Source: Actinocatenispora sera
Lineage (GTDB): Bacteria > Actinomycetota > Actinomycetes > Mycobacteriales > Micromonosporaceae
DNA length: 64,000 nt
Assembly (NCBI RefSeq): GCF_018324685.1
Contig: NZ_AP023354.1
Coordinates: 806,001-870,000, forward strand
Reading direction: 5' to 3'
Each line of letters begins with the position of its first letter. The first letter of the stretch is position 1. The notes under the pieces are model-generated. The model worked only from the letters and a program-made list of their open reading frames with translations, had not been told where the DNA came from and ran no database searches. Made by a program: the position numbers and the translations under genes. Below are positions 8,340 through 17,221 of this stretch, in pieces.

Positions 8340-9242
8340 TCAGGCGGTCTTACGCTTCGTACTGGAAGTTGCAGATTTCTTCGCGGCCCGCTTGCGCGGC
8401 GCCGCCTTCTTAGCCGCCTTCTTGGCCGCGGCCTTCTTCGCCGGTGCCTTCGCCGGCGCCTCGCCGCGCTTGGTCTTGGCCCGGTCGACGGACGCCCGCA
8501 GCGCCGCCATCAGGTCGATCGTGTTCGACGGCGCCTCCTCCTCGGCCGGCTGCTGGGTGACCTGCCGGCCGGCGATCTTGGCGTCGATGACCTCCTGCAG
8601 CGCCTCGCGGTAGTCGTCGGTGTACTCGTCCGGTTCGAAGTCGGCGGTCATCGAGTCGATCAGCGAGGTGGCCATGGACAGTTCCTGGGGGCGCACCGAA
8701 ACGTCCTCGTCGAGGAAGTCGAACCCGGCCTTGCGCACCTCGTCCGGCCACAGCATCGTGTGCATCACCAGCACCCCGTCGCGTACCCGCAGGGTCGCGA
8801 GCTGCTCGCGCTGGCGCAGCGCGATCTTGACGATCGCCACCCGCTCCGAGTCTTCCAGCGCGTCGCGCAGCAGTACGTAGGGCTTGGTCGCGGCGCCGTC
8901 CGGCTCCAGGTAGTACGACTTGCCGTACAGGATCGGGTCGACCTGCTCGGACGGGACGAACTCCAGCACGTCGATCGCGTGCGAGGTGGGCAGCGGCAGG
9001 TCGGCGAAGTCGTCGTCGGTGAGCACGACCTCCTCGCCGCCGCCGATGTCGTACCCCTTGGCGATCTGGTCGTAGCCGACCTCCTCGCCGTCGATGGAGC
9101 AGACCCGCTTGTACCGGATCCGGCCGCCGTCGGTGGCATGGACCTGGTGGAACCGGATCGTCTTCTCTTCGGTTGCGGCATACAGCTTGATGGCGATGGA
9201 AACCAGGCCGAACGACACGGCACCCTTCCAGATCGCTCGCAT
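8340..9242 (-). CDS. ku: Ku protein, non-homologous end joining
   Basis: This 300-aa bacterial Ku homologue begins with the hallmark RAIWKGAVSFGLV and contains the ring-forming core (about residues 10-200) that encircles DNA ends. The C-terminal tail of about 45 residues is almost entirely Lys/Ala/Pro (AKKAAAKKAAKK-type repeats). In bacterial Ku proteins such tails bind DNA and help Ku thread along it and recruit LigD. The start ATG at 9242 follows GGGAGG. It is divergent from the LigD ligase and polymerase genes, so the locus forms a complete two-component end-joining module. Confidence 0.97.
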   Translation of the reverse strand: MRAIWKGAVSFGLVSIAIKLYAATEEKTIRFHQVHATDGGRIRYKRVCSIDGEEVGYDQIAKGYDIGGGEEVVLTDDDFADLPLPTSHAIDVLEFVPSEQVDPILYGKSYYLEPDGAATKPYVLLRDALEDSERVAIVKIALRQREQLATLRVRDGVLVMHTMLWPDEVRKAGFDFLDEDVSVRPQELSMATSLIDSMTADFEPDEYTDDYREALQEVIDAKIAGRQVTQQPAEEEAPSNTIDLMAALRASVDRAKTKRGEAPAKAPAKKAAAKKAAKKAAPRKRAAKKSATSSTKRKTA

Positions 9243-9376
9243 GCCCGCCTCCCTCGCGGTGGGTTCGGCGTTCCCCTCCATCCTGCCTGCCAGCAGCGCG
9301 GTTGTCTGCCCAGCGGGCGCCCCGGCCCTTCCATCGGGTTCGGCGCCGGCCACGCTGCGGGTTGGTGCGGGACGGC

Positions 9377-9404
9377 CTGACGGGCGCTACCGGCCCGTTA
9401 GGGT
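9377..9404 (+). promoter_or_regulatory. Promoter of the ligD genes
   Basis: CTGACG (9377-9382), a 16-bp spacer, TAGGGT (9399-9404). Only six bases separate the -10 from the ATG at 9411, predicting a leaderless transcript. Confidence 0.5.
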
Positions 9405-9410
9405 GAGCCG

Positions 9411-10340
9411 ATGGCGGGTGGGTACCGGCCGATGCTCGCGGTCGCGGGAGAGCTGCCAACCGGACCCGGCTGGTCGTACGAGTTCAAATGGGACGGGATT
9501 CGCGCGATCGCCGAGATCTCCGGGGGTCGGCTGCGGCTGTTCGCCCGCAGCGGCGCGGACGTCACGGTGGCGTACCCGGAACTCGCCGGCCTGGCCGCGC
9601 TGCCCGGCGAGATGGTCGTCGACGGCGAGGTGGCGGTACTCGGGCCGGCCGGGCCGTCGTTCGCGGCGCTGGCCGAGCGGATGCACGTCCGCGACGCGCA
9701 CCGGGCCGCGGCGCTCGCCGCCCGGCTGCCCGTCACGTACCTGATCTTCGACCTGCTCCGGGCCGACGGCGCCGACCTGACCGCCGAGCCGTACCGGGTG
9801 CGCCGGGCCGCGCTGCGCAAGCGGGTCGCCGACGGGCCGCACTGGCTGGTCCCCCCGGTGTTCGACGACGGTGCGGCCACCTGGGCCGCGGCCGAGGAGA
9901 ACGGCCTGGAGGGCGTGGTCGCGAAGCGGCGCGACAGCGAGTACCGGCCCGGCCGGCGCTCGGCCGACTGGGTCAAGGTGAAGCGGGTGCACAACGACGA
10001 CCTGGTCGTCGGCGGGTACCGGCCGGGCGCGCGGACGATCGGCGCACTGCTGGTGGGCGAGTACGACGGGGGCGGGCTGCGCTACCGGGGCCGGGTCGGT
10101 GGCGGCATCTCCGCGGCGAAGGAGCGGCAGTTGCTGGATCTGCTGGCGCCGCTGGCGGCGGACGCGTCGCCGTTCGCCGATCCGGTACCGGCCGAGGACG
10201 CGCGCGGCGCGCACTGGGTGACGCCGGCGATCGTGGTAGAGGTGACGTACGGGAACCGGACCACCGACGGGCGGCTCCGCTTCCCCCGGCTGAACCGCAT
10301 CCGCACCGACCGGGAGGTTCCGTGGCAACCGAACGCGTGA
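9411..10340 (+). CDS. ligD: ATP-dependent DNA ligase domain protein (LigD ligase)
   Basis: This 309-aa stand-alone ligase has the nucleotidyltransferase motif I in FKWDGIRAI, whose lysine (near residue 26) is the AMP acceptor. Motif III/IIIa-type segments lie near 'YLIFDLL', motif IV near LEGVVAKRR and motif V near WVKVK. A C-terminal OB fold follows (about 195-305) with the final motif-like 'RFPRLNRIRTDRE'. It matches the LigD ligase domain, which in mycobacteria is fused to polymerase and phosphoesterase domains. The downstream polymerase gene overlaps by 19 bp, so the two are translationally coupled. No promoter leader is visible. Confidence 0.95.
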   Translation: MAGGYRPMLAVAGELPTGPGWSYEFKWDGIRAIAEISGGRLRLFARSGADVTVAYPELAGLAALPGEMVVDGEVAVLGPAGPSFAALAERMHVRDAHRAAALAARLPVTYLIFDLLRADGADLTAEPYRVRRAALRKRVADGPHWLVPPVFDDGAATWAAAEENGLEGVVAKRRDSEYRPGRRSADWVKVKRVHNDDLVVGGYRPGARTIGALLVGEYDGGGLRYRGRVGGGISAAKERQLLDLLAPLAADASPFADPVPAEDARGAHWVTPAIVVEVTYGNRTTDGRLRFPRLNRIRTDREVPWQPNA

Positions 10341-11227
10341 GGGTACGGGTGGGCGAGCGGGAACTGTCGCTGTCCAATCTGGACAAACCGATGTTCCCGG
10401 ACCTGACCAAGGGCGAGATGATCGACTACTACACGCGGATCGCGCCGGTGCTCCTGCCGCATCTCGCCGGCCGGCCGCTGACCCGCAAGCGGTACCCGAA
10501 CGGCGCGGCGGCCGGGTCGTTCTTCGAGAAGAACGCGCCGTCGCACACCCCGGACTGGGTGCGGACCGTGACGCTTCCGGTCCCGGGCTCCACGATGGAC
10601 CGGGAGACCGTCGACTTCGTGGTGGTGGACGAGCTCGCCACCCTGGTGTGGCTGGCGAACCTGGCCGCGCTGGAGCTGCACGTTCCCCAGTGGCGGGTCG
10701 ACGGCGACGATGCCGCGCAGCCGCCGGACCTGATCGTGTTCGACCTCGACCCGGGGCCGCCGGCCGGGTTGACCGAATGCTTCGCGGTCGCCCTGGCGCT
10801 GCGCGAGGAACTCGCCGCCGACGGCATCACCGCGTACCCGAAGACCAGCGGGCGCAAGGGGATGCAGCTGCTGTGCCCGATCGCGTCGACGCAGCCGGCG
10901 CCGGTGGTGTCCGGGTACGCGAAGCGGCTGGCACACCGGCTCGCGCAGCACGACCCGGACCGGGTGGTGGACCGGATGACCCGGTCGCTGCGACCGGGCA
11001 AGGTGTTCATCGACTGGAGCCAGAACAACGCGGCCAAGACCACGGTCGCGCCGTACTCGCTGCGCGCCGGCGCGGCACCGATGGTGTCGCTGCCGCTGCA
11101 CTGGGCCGAGGTCGAGGCCGGCCGGCCGGTCACCGGGGGCCCGGCGGCGGCCCTGTCCCGAATGGACAGCGACGGCGACCTGCTGGCCGGGCTCACCGAA
11201 CCCGGCCCCCGGGTACCGGAGGAGTGA
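10322..11227 (+). CDS. ligD: LigD-type polymerase/primase domain protein
   Basis: This 301-aa protein is an archaeo-eukaryotic-primase-like LigD polymerase domain. Visible motifs are the FEKNAP pocket, the metal-binding FDLDPG pair and the third acidic residue in FIDWSQN. The segment TSGRKGMQLL has Gln where many LigD polymerases have His (SGxxGLH). The GTG start at 10322 lies inside the ligase gene and follows GGGAGG by five bases, which settles the start. It fills gaps and adds ribonucleotides at Ku-bound breaks. The 3'-phosphoesterase domain of fused LigD is not present in this window. Confidence 0.95.
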   Translation: MATERVRVRVGERELSLSNLDKPMFPDLTKGEMIDYYTRIAPVLLPHLAGRPLTRKRYPNGAAAGSFFEKNAPSHTPDWVRTVTLPVPGSTMDRETVDFVVVDELATLVWLANLAALELHVPQWRVDGDDAAQPPDLIVFDLDPGPPAGLTECFAVALALREELAADGITAYPKTSGRKGMQLLCPIASTQPAPVVSGYAKRLAHRLAQHDPDRVVDRMTRSLRPGKVFIDWSQNNAAKTTVAPYSLRAGAAPMVSLPLHWAEVEAGRPVTGGPAAALSRMDSDGDLLAGLTEPGPRVPEE

Positions 11228-11266
11228 TCGGGTTTCGCGAGCGGCCACATCGGGCACCATCGATAC

Positions 11267-11413
11267 ATGCTGACATTCCTGTTGTGGATTCTGGCCGTCA
11301 TTCTGGTCGTCGCCGGGGTGGTCTCGTTGCTGAAGCGGCGGATCCTCTGGGGCATCGTGCTGATCATCGTCGGGCTGCTCGTCGGCCCCGGTGGCGTCTC
11401 CATCTTCACCTGA
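11267..11413 (+). CDS. Small two-helix membrane protein ending in a GPGGxSIF motif
   Basis: This 48-aa protein has two hydrophobic helices (about residues 2-20 and 26-40) separated by a basic KRR turn, and it ends GPGGVSIFT. I recall similar short proteins with this ending as common in actinomycetes, with no known function. The ATG at 11267 has no strong ribosome site. It lies 40 bp after the LigD polymerase stop and may be co-transcribed by read-through. Confidence 0.65.
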   Translation: MLTFLLWILAVILVVAGVVSLLKRRILWGIVLIIVGLLVGPGGVSIFT

Positions 11414-11459
11414 GGCACCACGGCGCCGCTCCCACCGGGAACGGCGCCGGGTTCCGCGC

Positions 11460-11609
11460 TCAGTACAGGAATCTGGCGCGCAGGGCGGTGATGGTCGCGT
11501 CGGACAGGTCGAGTCCGTCGTGCAGGTAGTCGTCGAAGCTGGGATACAGCCCATCGACCTCGTCGAACGCGACCGCCCCCAGGCTGGTACGCCATCGAAG
11601 TGCTCGCAT
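11460..11609 (-). pseudogene. C-terminal remnant of a tyrosine-phosphatase-family protein
   Basis: A 49-residue frame (MRALRWRTSL ... ARFLY) resembles only the C-terminal end of actinobacterial protein-tyrosine/serine phosphatases: the 'SFDDYLHDGLDLSDATI' helix followed by a short final helix. The catalytic HCxxGxxR part is absent upstream, where 35-bp tandem repeats and the lipase gene lie instead. I interpret it as a truncated remnant. A short functional protein is less likely. Confidence 0.5.
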
Positions 11610-11655
11610 CGATTCTCCGTCGCGGGTCAGACCGGATTCGCGGGGCACGCCGTAT

Positions 11656-11734
11656 CGGCGGTGCTCGCTGGATCGCGGGTCATGCCGGATCGGCGGTGCT
11701 CGCTGGATCGCCGGTCATGCCGGATCGGCGGTGC
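11656..11734. repeat. 35-bp tandem repeat, 2.3 copies
   Basis: Copies start at 11656, 11691 and (partial) 11726, each beginning CGGCGGTGC. The third copy encodes the last residues of the lipase (TADPA), so repeat expansion reached into the coding end. It separates the phosphatase remnant from the lipase. Confidence 0.8.
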
Positions 11735-13778
11735 AGGGCCGGCCGCCGCAGACGTCGACCACGGTGCCGGTGTCGAAGAACGTCGCCTTCTGCTCGCGGG
11801 CCGCCGCCGAGTTGCGCGGATCCTCGTGCGGGTCGTGCCCGTAGGCGGCGCCGGTCGGCGCGGTGTCGGTGGTGGGCGGCGACGGCGTACCGGAGTCCCA
11901 CACCACCATGGTGGATCCGTGATAGGGCAACGAAACGGGCCGGATCCCCCAGTACGGGACCCGATCCGGGCTGCGGCCCGGGGTCACGGTGGGCGCGGCG
12001 ACGCGGGCGCCGAGGGTACGCGCCTCCACGTCGGCGGCGACGTTCGCCACCTGGTGGTCGCCGTACGCGACATGCATCAGCACCTCGCGCCCCGAGCGTG
12101 CGAGCGTCTGCGCGTACCCCTGCGTTTCGGCTCTGTCCCAGACCATCTGGAGCAGGCCGAGGACGACCTGTTGGCGCAGCTTGTCCGGGTACGACGCGTC
12201 CAGGATCGGCTGGAACTGGGTGAAGTCGGCGCTGCGGTTGAGCAGCAGGCTGTAGTTCATCCCGGTCACGCCGAGCACGCCGCGGTGGATGTCCGGCGAG
12301 CTGGCGATGACCGCGCCGCCGACGATGCCGCCCTGACTGTTCCCGTCGTACACCAGCTGCTTGCCCGCGTCGAGCAGCGGCCTGCCGTCCTCGGTACGGA
12401 ACGCCGTGTCGGCCCGGAAACCCTTGTCGTGCACCAGATCCCGGCCCAGGAACAGCGCGTCGAGGATGCCCTGCTGCAGCCGGTCCGGGATGGACGGGAA
12501 CTGGCCGATCGTGGTGAGCGACGCGATCACGTTGAGCACGTCGTCGGACGCCATCCCGACCCAGTCGGTGGCGCAGAACGTCACGTCGTGCTCGGCCGCC
12601 ATCGCCTTGACGTTGCCGGCGCCGACCTCGTTGCGGCTGCCGAGCAGCCCGTGCCCGTACAGCGCCGGTCGGGACGGGTGCTCGAACGCGGCTCTCGGTA
12701 TCTCGCACCGGAACCGCGCGAGCTGCGTGTTGCCCGGCAGGTGCACCGGGCGGCCGCGCGCGTCGCGGGCGAACCGGGACCCGGCCGGGCCGCCGGGCAG
12801 CGACAGGTAGCTCGGCACGTACACCGTGCCGATCACCTCGCGGGCGATCCGGGCGTCCTGCTCGGCGGTGAAGTTTGTGACCGCGTCGACGTGGTAGCTC
12901 GGCGCCCGACCGCGCAGCCGGCGGAACGCGTCGTCCCGAATCCGGTCCAGCTCACCGGTCAGGTTCCGTCCACTTGCGACGGTGAAGTCCCACACCAGGT
13001 ACGCCCGTACGGTGTCGACGCCGGCCCGGCGCAGCGCGGCGAGCGAGGGCGCGAGTTCGCGCTGCCGGGCCCACAGCGGGTCGTGCCGGGGCAGCCGGTG
13101 CCCGGCGATGCTCGCGTACGCCACCGGTGCGGCCAGTGTCGCACCGGACGCGTCGCGCAGGTTTCGCAGCGCGACCGCGTAGTGGTGCCCCTCGGTGAAG
13201 TCCCGGGCTGGACGGATCAGCAGCGCCTGCCGGTCCGCGCTGGTGGCGTTCGCATCCAGCTCCGCCCAGTACGGCCAGCGGCGGCCGGTGTCGGTGTCCA
13301 GCAGCACGATCGGTGCGTCCGGCGCGAGCGACGCGCCGATGTCGGTGATCGGCGCGGCACCGGATGCCGGCAGGTTCACGTTCGGCACCTGAACCAGCAG
13401 CGCCTGCCCCGGGGAGAACCCGTCGCTGCGGTTCCAGGCGGTCGGGTCGACCGGCACGCCGAGCGCGTTGGCCGGCAGTACGGCCGAGGTGAACGCCACC
13501 CGCCGCCCGGTCGCGCTGTGCCGATCGGGCCGGGTGAACCAGTCGTTCGGGAACGGCAGCAGGCACTCGCTGCCGACCAACGGATCGCAGCCGCCGGGCC
13601 GCGCCGGCGCCGGATGCGCCGCGGCCGGCGCGCTCAGCACGCCGACCGCGGCGACCACCGCGACCGTCCCGGCCAGCAGTCGCCGGAGCCCGGAACCGCT
13701 GCGCAGCAACCGATGTGGCGAGCGCCCCGTGGTCGACGCGCGACGCGACCCGAGGCCGCCGCGCAGCATTCGGCGCAT
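11715..13778 (-). CDS. Secreted alpha/beta hydrolase (lipase/esterase-like)
   Basis: This protein of about 687 aa has a signal peptide after a basic leader of about 35 residues (hydrophobic LLAGTVAVVAAVGVLSAP, Ala-rich cleavage region). A mature N-terminal domain of about 300 residues is followed by an alpha/beta-hydrolase domain with the elbow DGNSQGGI (nucleophile Ser near residue 475) and LYGHGLLGS near residue 380. The start is uncertain: ATG at 13778 precedes the signal region, and an ATG at 13877 overlapping the upstream stop would add 33 mostly Arg/Gly/Ser residues. It is transcribed behind the SGNH hydrolase, giving a pair of exported hydrolases. Confidence 0.75.
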   Translation of the reverse strand: MRRMLRGGLGSRRASTTGRSPHRLLRSGSGLRRLLAGTVAVVAAVGVLSAPAAAHPAPARPGGCDPLVGSECLLPFPNDWFTRPDRHSATGRRVAFTSAVLPANALGVPVDPTAWNRSDGFSPGQALLVQVPNVNLPASGAAPITDIGASLAPDAPIVLLDTDTGRRWPYWAELDANATSADRQALLIRPARDFTEGHHYAVALRNLRDASGATLAAPVAYASIAGHRLPRHDPLWARQRELAPSLAALRRAGVDTVRAYLVWDFTVASGRNLTGELDRIRDDAFRRLRGRAPSYHVDAVTNFTAEQDARIAREVIGTVYVPSYLSLPGGPAGSRFARDARGRPVHLPGNTQLARFRCEIPRAAFEHPSRPALYGHGLLGSRNEVGAGNVKAMAAEHDVTFCATDWVGMASDDVLNVIASLTTIGQFPSIPDRLQQGILDALFLGRDLVHDKGFRADTAFRTEDGRPLLDAGKQLVYDGNSQGGIVGGAVIASSPDIHRGVLGVTGMNYSLLLNRSADFTQFQPILDASYPDKLRQQVVLGLLQMVWDRAETQGYAQTLARSGREVLMHVAYGDHQVANVAADVEARTLGARVAAPTVTPGRSPDRVPYWGIRPVSLPYHGSTMVVWDSGTPSPPTTDTAPTGAAYGHDPHEDPRNSAAAREQKATFFDTGTVVDVCGGRPCTADPA

Positions 13779-13869
13779 CGTACTTCCGGGCGTCGCGTCA
13801 CGGCGCGACCCGGAACCGGTGCGCAGCGGGCGGCGCCGGTCCGGGTGCCCGGCGCCCGTCGCGCTTGGC

Positions 13870-14766
13870 TCACGCATCGGACGCGTCTTCCAGCTGGTCG
13901 CCGATGATGCCCGCGTAGGCAGCCTCGCCGCGCGCGTTGGGGTGCAGCGGCGCGGCCAGGTTCGTCGGCACGTAGCCCTCCAGCCAGCGCTGGGACGGCG
14001 ACTGGCAGGCATCGTGGCCGACCCCCGGCGTCTCCACGTCGACGTACTCCGCGGCGTGCGCGGCGGCCTGCGCGGCGATCGTCTGGTTCAGCAGGTGGAC
14101 CTCGCCCTGCAGCCAGTCGGCGTCCACGTTCAGGATCGGCTGCACCGGCCAGCAGCCACCGTGCTTGATGTACAGCCCGTACCCGGTGACGACGACGCGT
14201 GCCTGCGGCGAGCGCTGGTGGATGGTGTCCAGTGCGGTCGCGAGCTTCGGCGCGAACGCGGCGATCCGCTGCGCGATCTGGTCCACCCCACCCGCGGTGT
14301 ACGAGTCCTTGCACGGATCGGCGGTCGGGTCGAGCTGCATGCAGTTCTGCGCGACGCCGACCAGGCCGGTGTCGTTGCCGCCGACGGTGAGCGTGACCAG
14401 GGTGGTGTCCGAGCGCAGCGCGTCGAACTGGGCCGGCGTGGTACCCATGTCGATCCCGGCCAGCGACAGCTTCTGTGGCGAGGTCAGGTCGCCGGTGTCG
14501 GCGCCGGAGCAGGTGACGTCGGTGAACGACGCCGCCCCGAGCCGGCTGGCGAGCAGGTGCGCGTAGTTCCTGGTGGACCGGCCGCAGGCGACCGGCCCGG
14601 TGATGTCGGGAATCAGCGGCCCGGAGGCCATCGAGTCGCCCAGGGCCACGTAGTGCGGTGCGGGCGCGGCGGCGGCCGGCGCGGCGCCGACCAGTACCGC
14701 CGCGGCGGCGGCAACGCATCCCGCCACGGCGGCGACGATCCTTGGCTGGGCTGACTGCAGCTGCAT
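13870..14766 (-). CDS. Secreted SGNH/GDSL-type lipase or esterase
   Basis: This 298-aa protein has a clear Sec signal peptide (VAAVAGCVAAAAAVL, AAAA-AP cleavage near residue 35) and all SGNH blocks: GDSMASG (catalytic Ser), a Gly in block II, GGND in block III, and HPNARG (catalytic Asp/His block V) near the C terminus. Six or more cysteines suggest disulfides, as in secreted Streptomyces SGNH lipases. The start is ATG at 14766. The next gene follows within about 90 bp, so the two exported hydrolases probably form an operon. Confidence 0.9.
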   Translation of the reverse strand: MQLQSAQPRIVAAVAGCVAAAAAVLVGAAPAAAAPAPHYVALGDSMASGPLIPDITGPVACGRSTRNYAHLLASRLGAASFTDVTCSGADTGDLTSPQKLSLAGIDMGTTPAQFDALRSDTTLVTLTVGGNDTGLVGVAQNCMQLDPTADPCKDSYTAGGVDQIAQRIAAFAPKLATALDTIHQRSPQARVVVTGYGLYIKHGGCWPVQPILNVDADWLQGEVHLLNQTIAAQAAAHAAEYVDVETPGVGHDACQSPSQRWLEGYVPTNLAAPLHPNARGEAAYAGIIGDQLEDASDA

Positions 14767-14931
14767 GGGGACACACCTCGCGCTCGATCGGCGACGGCGC
14801 CGGACCCGCGGGTGGGGAGGGGAATGCCGGGGACGCTGCGGGGCGGCGGCGAACTGGGGTCAAACGACATAATGCAGAGCCGACGTCGCCCAGGTAAGTG
14901 GATCGAAGCGCAGATTTCGATGGGGGATTCT

Positions 14932-16242
14932 GTGACGGATCACAACCTCGGCGCGACGCAGCCCCCGCTGAGGATCGGCGGCCGGTGCGTCGCGGCCCTG
15001 CTGCGCGAGCAGATCCCGGTGCTGACCCGGCAGGTACTGGCCCGCCTGGTCATCGAACTCCCGGTGTACGCGCAGCTGCCGACCGAGGAGGTCGGCGGCG
15101 ACATCGCCGACATCGTCGGGCACAACCTGCGCACCTTCGCCGACGTGCTGCAGCGCCGGCAGCCGGTCACCGACGAGCAGCTGGCCGCGCAGCGCGACTC
15201 GGCGGCGCAGCGCGCGGAGGAGGGCGTACCGCTGGACGCGATCCTGTCCGCCTACCAGATCGGCGTGGCGATGGCGTGGTCCGAACTCACCGCCGGCGCC
15301 GGGCCGGCCGACCTGCCGGACGTGCTCGCCACCGCCGGCCAGGTGCTGGCGTTCGAGCGTCGGGTGCTGTCCGCGGTCAGCGCCGCCTACCTGGAGGTAC
15401 GGCAGATCCTGGGCAGCGAGGAGCACGGCGGCCGGCACGCGCTGCTGACCGCGCTGGTGGCCGGCGAGGCGCTGGACAAGTTCGCGCACCACAACGGGCC
15501 GCGCCCGGCACCCCGGTACGTGGTGCTGCACCTGACGCTCGCGCCGCACCCGGACGAGGTCGGCGGCGGCGCGGTCGCCGGCGTCGCCGCTCGCCGCAAG
15601 GTCCGCCGGGTACGGGCGGTGCTGGACCGGTTCGCCGGTGAGCCGACGCTGACCGCCCTGGACTCGTCCGGCGGCACCGCCCTGGTACCGGCCGGGGTAC
15701 CGCCGCCGTGGCCCACGCTGACCGACCTGGTCGGCCGGGCAGCGGACGCCGCCGGCTGCGCGATCACCGCAGCGGCCGCCGTGGTACCGCCGCCACAGGT
15801 ACCGGCGGCGGTCGCGCAGACCGCGGAGATCGTCGCGCTGGTGCGCCGCACCGGCCGCCGCCCCGGCCTGTACCGGCTGGCCGACGTGTTGCTGGACTAC
15901 CAGTTGAGCCGGCCGTCGGACGCGCTGCCGGGCCTCGCCGAGCTGCTCGCGCCGCTGGACCACAAGCCGGACCTGCTGCACACGCTGGACACGTTCCTGC
16001 GGCACGAGCTGAACCGGCGGGCCACGGCGGCCGCGCTGCACGTGCACCCGAACACGGTCGACTACCGGCTGCGCCGGATCACCCAGCTGACCGGCCTGTC
16101 GCCGACCCGGCCAACCGATCTGCCGCAGCTCAACGCGGCGCTGGTGGCGCGCGGCGGTGGCCCGAAGCCTCCACCGGAGCACCCGCCCTCCGGCTGCGAC
16201 GAGCAGGCCACCGACCCGCGTCCGCACCGGCTTCCGGACTGA
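14932..16242 (+). CDS. PucR-type transcriptional regulator with RsbRD-like N-terminal domain
   Basis: This protein of about 436 aa has an N-terminal helical domain (about residues 15-150) resembling the RsbT co-antagonist (RsbRD) domain, then a GGDEF-like central part. The C-terminal PucR-type helix-turn-helix (about 370-425) contains ALHVHPNTVDYRLRRI. Such regulators usually respond to small metabolites. GTG at 14932 is chosen because GGGGGA lies just upstream; ATG at 14920 is an alternative. It is divergent from the SGNH gene, which it might control, and convergent with conservon 1. Confidence 0.85.
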   Translation: MTDHNLGATQPPLRIGGRCVAALLREQIPVLTRQVLARLVIELPVYAQLPTEEVGGDIADIVGHNLRTFADVLQRRQPVTDEQLAAQRDSAAQRAEEGVPLDAILSAYQIGVAMAWSELTAGAGPADLPDVLATAGQVLAFERRVLSAVSAAYLEVRQILGSEEHGGRHALLTALVAGEALDKFAHHNGPRPAPRYVVLHLTLAPHPDEVGGGAVAGVAARRKVRRVRAVLDRFAGEPTLTALDSSGGTALVPAGVPPPWPTLTDLVGRAADAAGCAITAAAAVVPPPQVPAAVAQTAEIVALVRRTGRRPGLYRLADVLLDYQLSRPSDALPGLAELLAPLDHKPDLLHTLDTFLRHELNRRATAAALHVHPNTVDYRLRRITQLTGLSPTRPTDLPQLNAALVARGGGPKPPPEHPPSGCDEQATDPRPHRLPD

Positions 16243-16261
16243 GCCGGCCCCGGGCGCGCGG

Positions 16262-16825
16262 TCAGCCGACGGTGACCGCGGGGAGGCGCGCCATCGCGTG
16301 TTCGACCAGCGTGACGAGGGCCGACCGGCACGACGCGGCGTCGCGGGCGTCGAACTCGATCAGCGGTACCGAGGAGTCCTCGAGCTGCAACGCCTCCCGC
16401 ACCTCGGCCAGGGTGTGCCGGCGCCGCCCGTGGAACAGGTTGACCGCCACCACGAACGGCAGGTCCCGCGCCTCGAAGTAGTCGATGGCCGGGAAGCTCG
16501 TGTCCAGCCGCCGCGGGTCGACCAGGATCATCGCGCCGGTGGCACCGCGGGACAGCTCGTCCCACATGAACCAGAACCGGTCCTGCCCCGGGGTACCGAA
16601 CAGGTAGAGCACGAGGTCGTCGGCGATGGTGCGGCGACCGAAGTCCAGCGCCACCGTGGTGGTGGTCTTCGACTCGATCCCGGCCGTGTCGTCGACACCC
16701 TCGCCGATCTGCGTCAGTACCTCCTCGGTGGTCAGCGGCGAGATCTCGGACACCGCGCCGACCAACGTCGTCTTCCCGGTACCGAAGCCACCAGCCACGA
16801 TCACCTTGACCGACTGCGGACCCAC
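16262..16825 (-). CDS. cvnD: Conservon GTPase-like ATP/GTP-binding protein (CvnD), conservon 1
   Basis: This 187-aa Ras-like/MglA-type small GTPase has a P-loop GGFGTGKTT (about residues 12-20), a switch segment rich in Thr (ESKTTTTVALDFG) and FGTPGQDRF in place of the DxxG region. CvnD proteins form a membrane-associated complex with CvnA-C that resembles eukaryotic GPCR-G-protein signalling. The start is GTG at 16825, preceded by AAGGGACGGGG. It is the last gene of the operon, 11 bp after cvnC, and is very similar to the second CvnD at 47315. Confidence 0.93.
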   Translation of the reverse strand: MGPQSVKVIVAGGFGTGKTTLVGAVSEISPLTTEEVLTQIGEGVDDTAGIESKTTTTVALDFGRRTIADDLVLYLFGTPGQDRFWFMWDELSRGATGAMILVDPRRLDTSFPAIDYFEARDLPFVVAVNLFHGRRRHTLAEVREALQLEDSSVPLIEFDARDAASCRSALVTLVEHAMARLPAVTVG

Positions 16826-16836
16826 GCCCCGTCCCT

Positions 16837-17205
16837 TCACATCGCTCGGAGGTGATTGATGACCTTCTGCAGGTCTTCCCGGCTCGGCCGGGTGCGGCGG
16901 TTGGCCGGCGCGCCGATCGCCACCAGCCGCTCCTCCAGCAGGTCGCTCAGGTGCACCCGGATCACGTTCATCGTGGTGTGCAGGTGCGCGGCGATCTCGG
17001 CGACCGACAGCCAGCGGTTCGCCAGCAGCTCGAGGATCTGCGCATGCTCGACCTGCAGCGCGGTCCGGTCGAACGTGCCGGCCGCGCGTACCTGGGTGTC
17101 GAGGCTCAGGGTGTGCCGGGCCCGGGCCCGACCACCGATCCGCGAGTAGTTGTCGAACAGCGGTGCGGCGGACTCGTCCACCCACTGCTCGTCGGCGTTT
17201 TCCAT
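16837..17205 (-). CDS. cvnC: DUF742 protein (CvnC), conservon 1
   Basis: This 122-aa DUF742 protein has an acidic N terminus and then a winged-helix-like C-terminal region (about residues 55-120) with HAQILELLANRWLSVAEI and the predicted recognition helix near 'NVIRVHLSDLLEE'. ATG at 17205 follows AGG; a GTG one codon earlier is equally in frame. It is the third gene of the cvnABCD operon. In conservons CvnC associates with the CvnB/CvnD module; DNA binding is suggested by the fold but is not established. Confidence 0.9.
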   Translation of the reverse strand: MENADEQWVDESAAPLFDNYSRIGGRARARHTLSLDTQVRAAGTFDRTALQVEHAQILELLANRWLSVAEIAAHLHTTMNVIRVHLSDLLEERLVAIGAPANRRTRPSREDLQKVINHLRAM

Positions 17206-17221
17206 CACGACCTGCCTTCGG

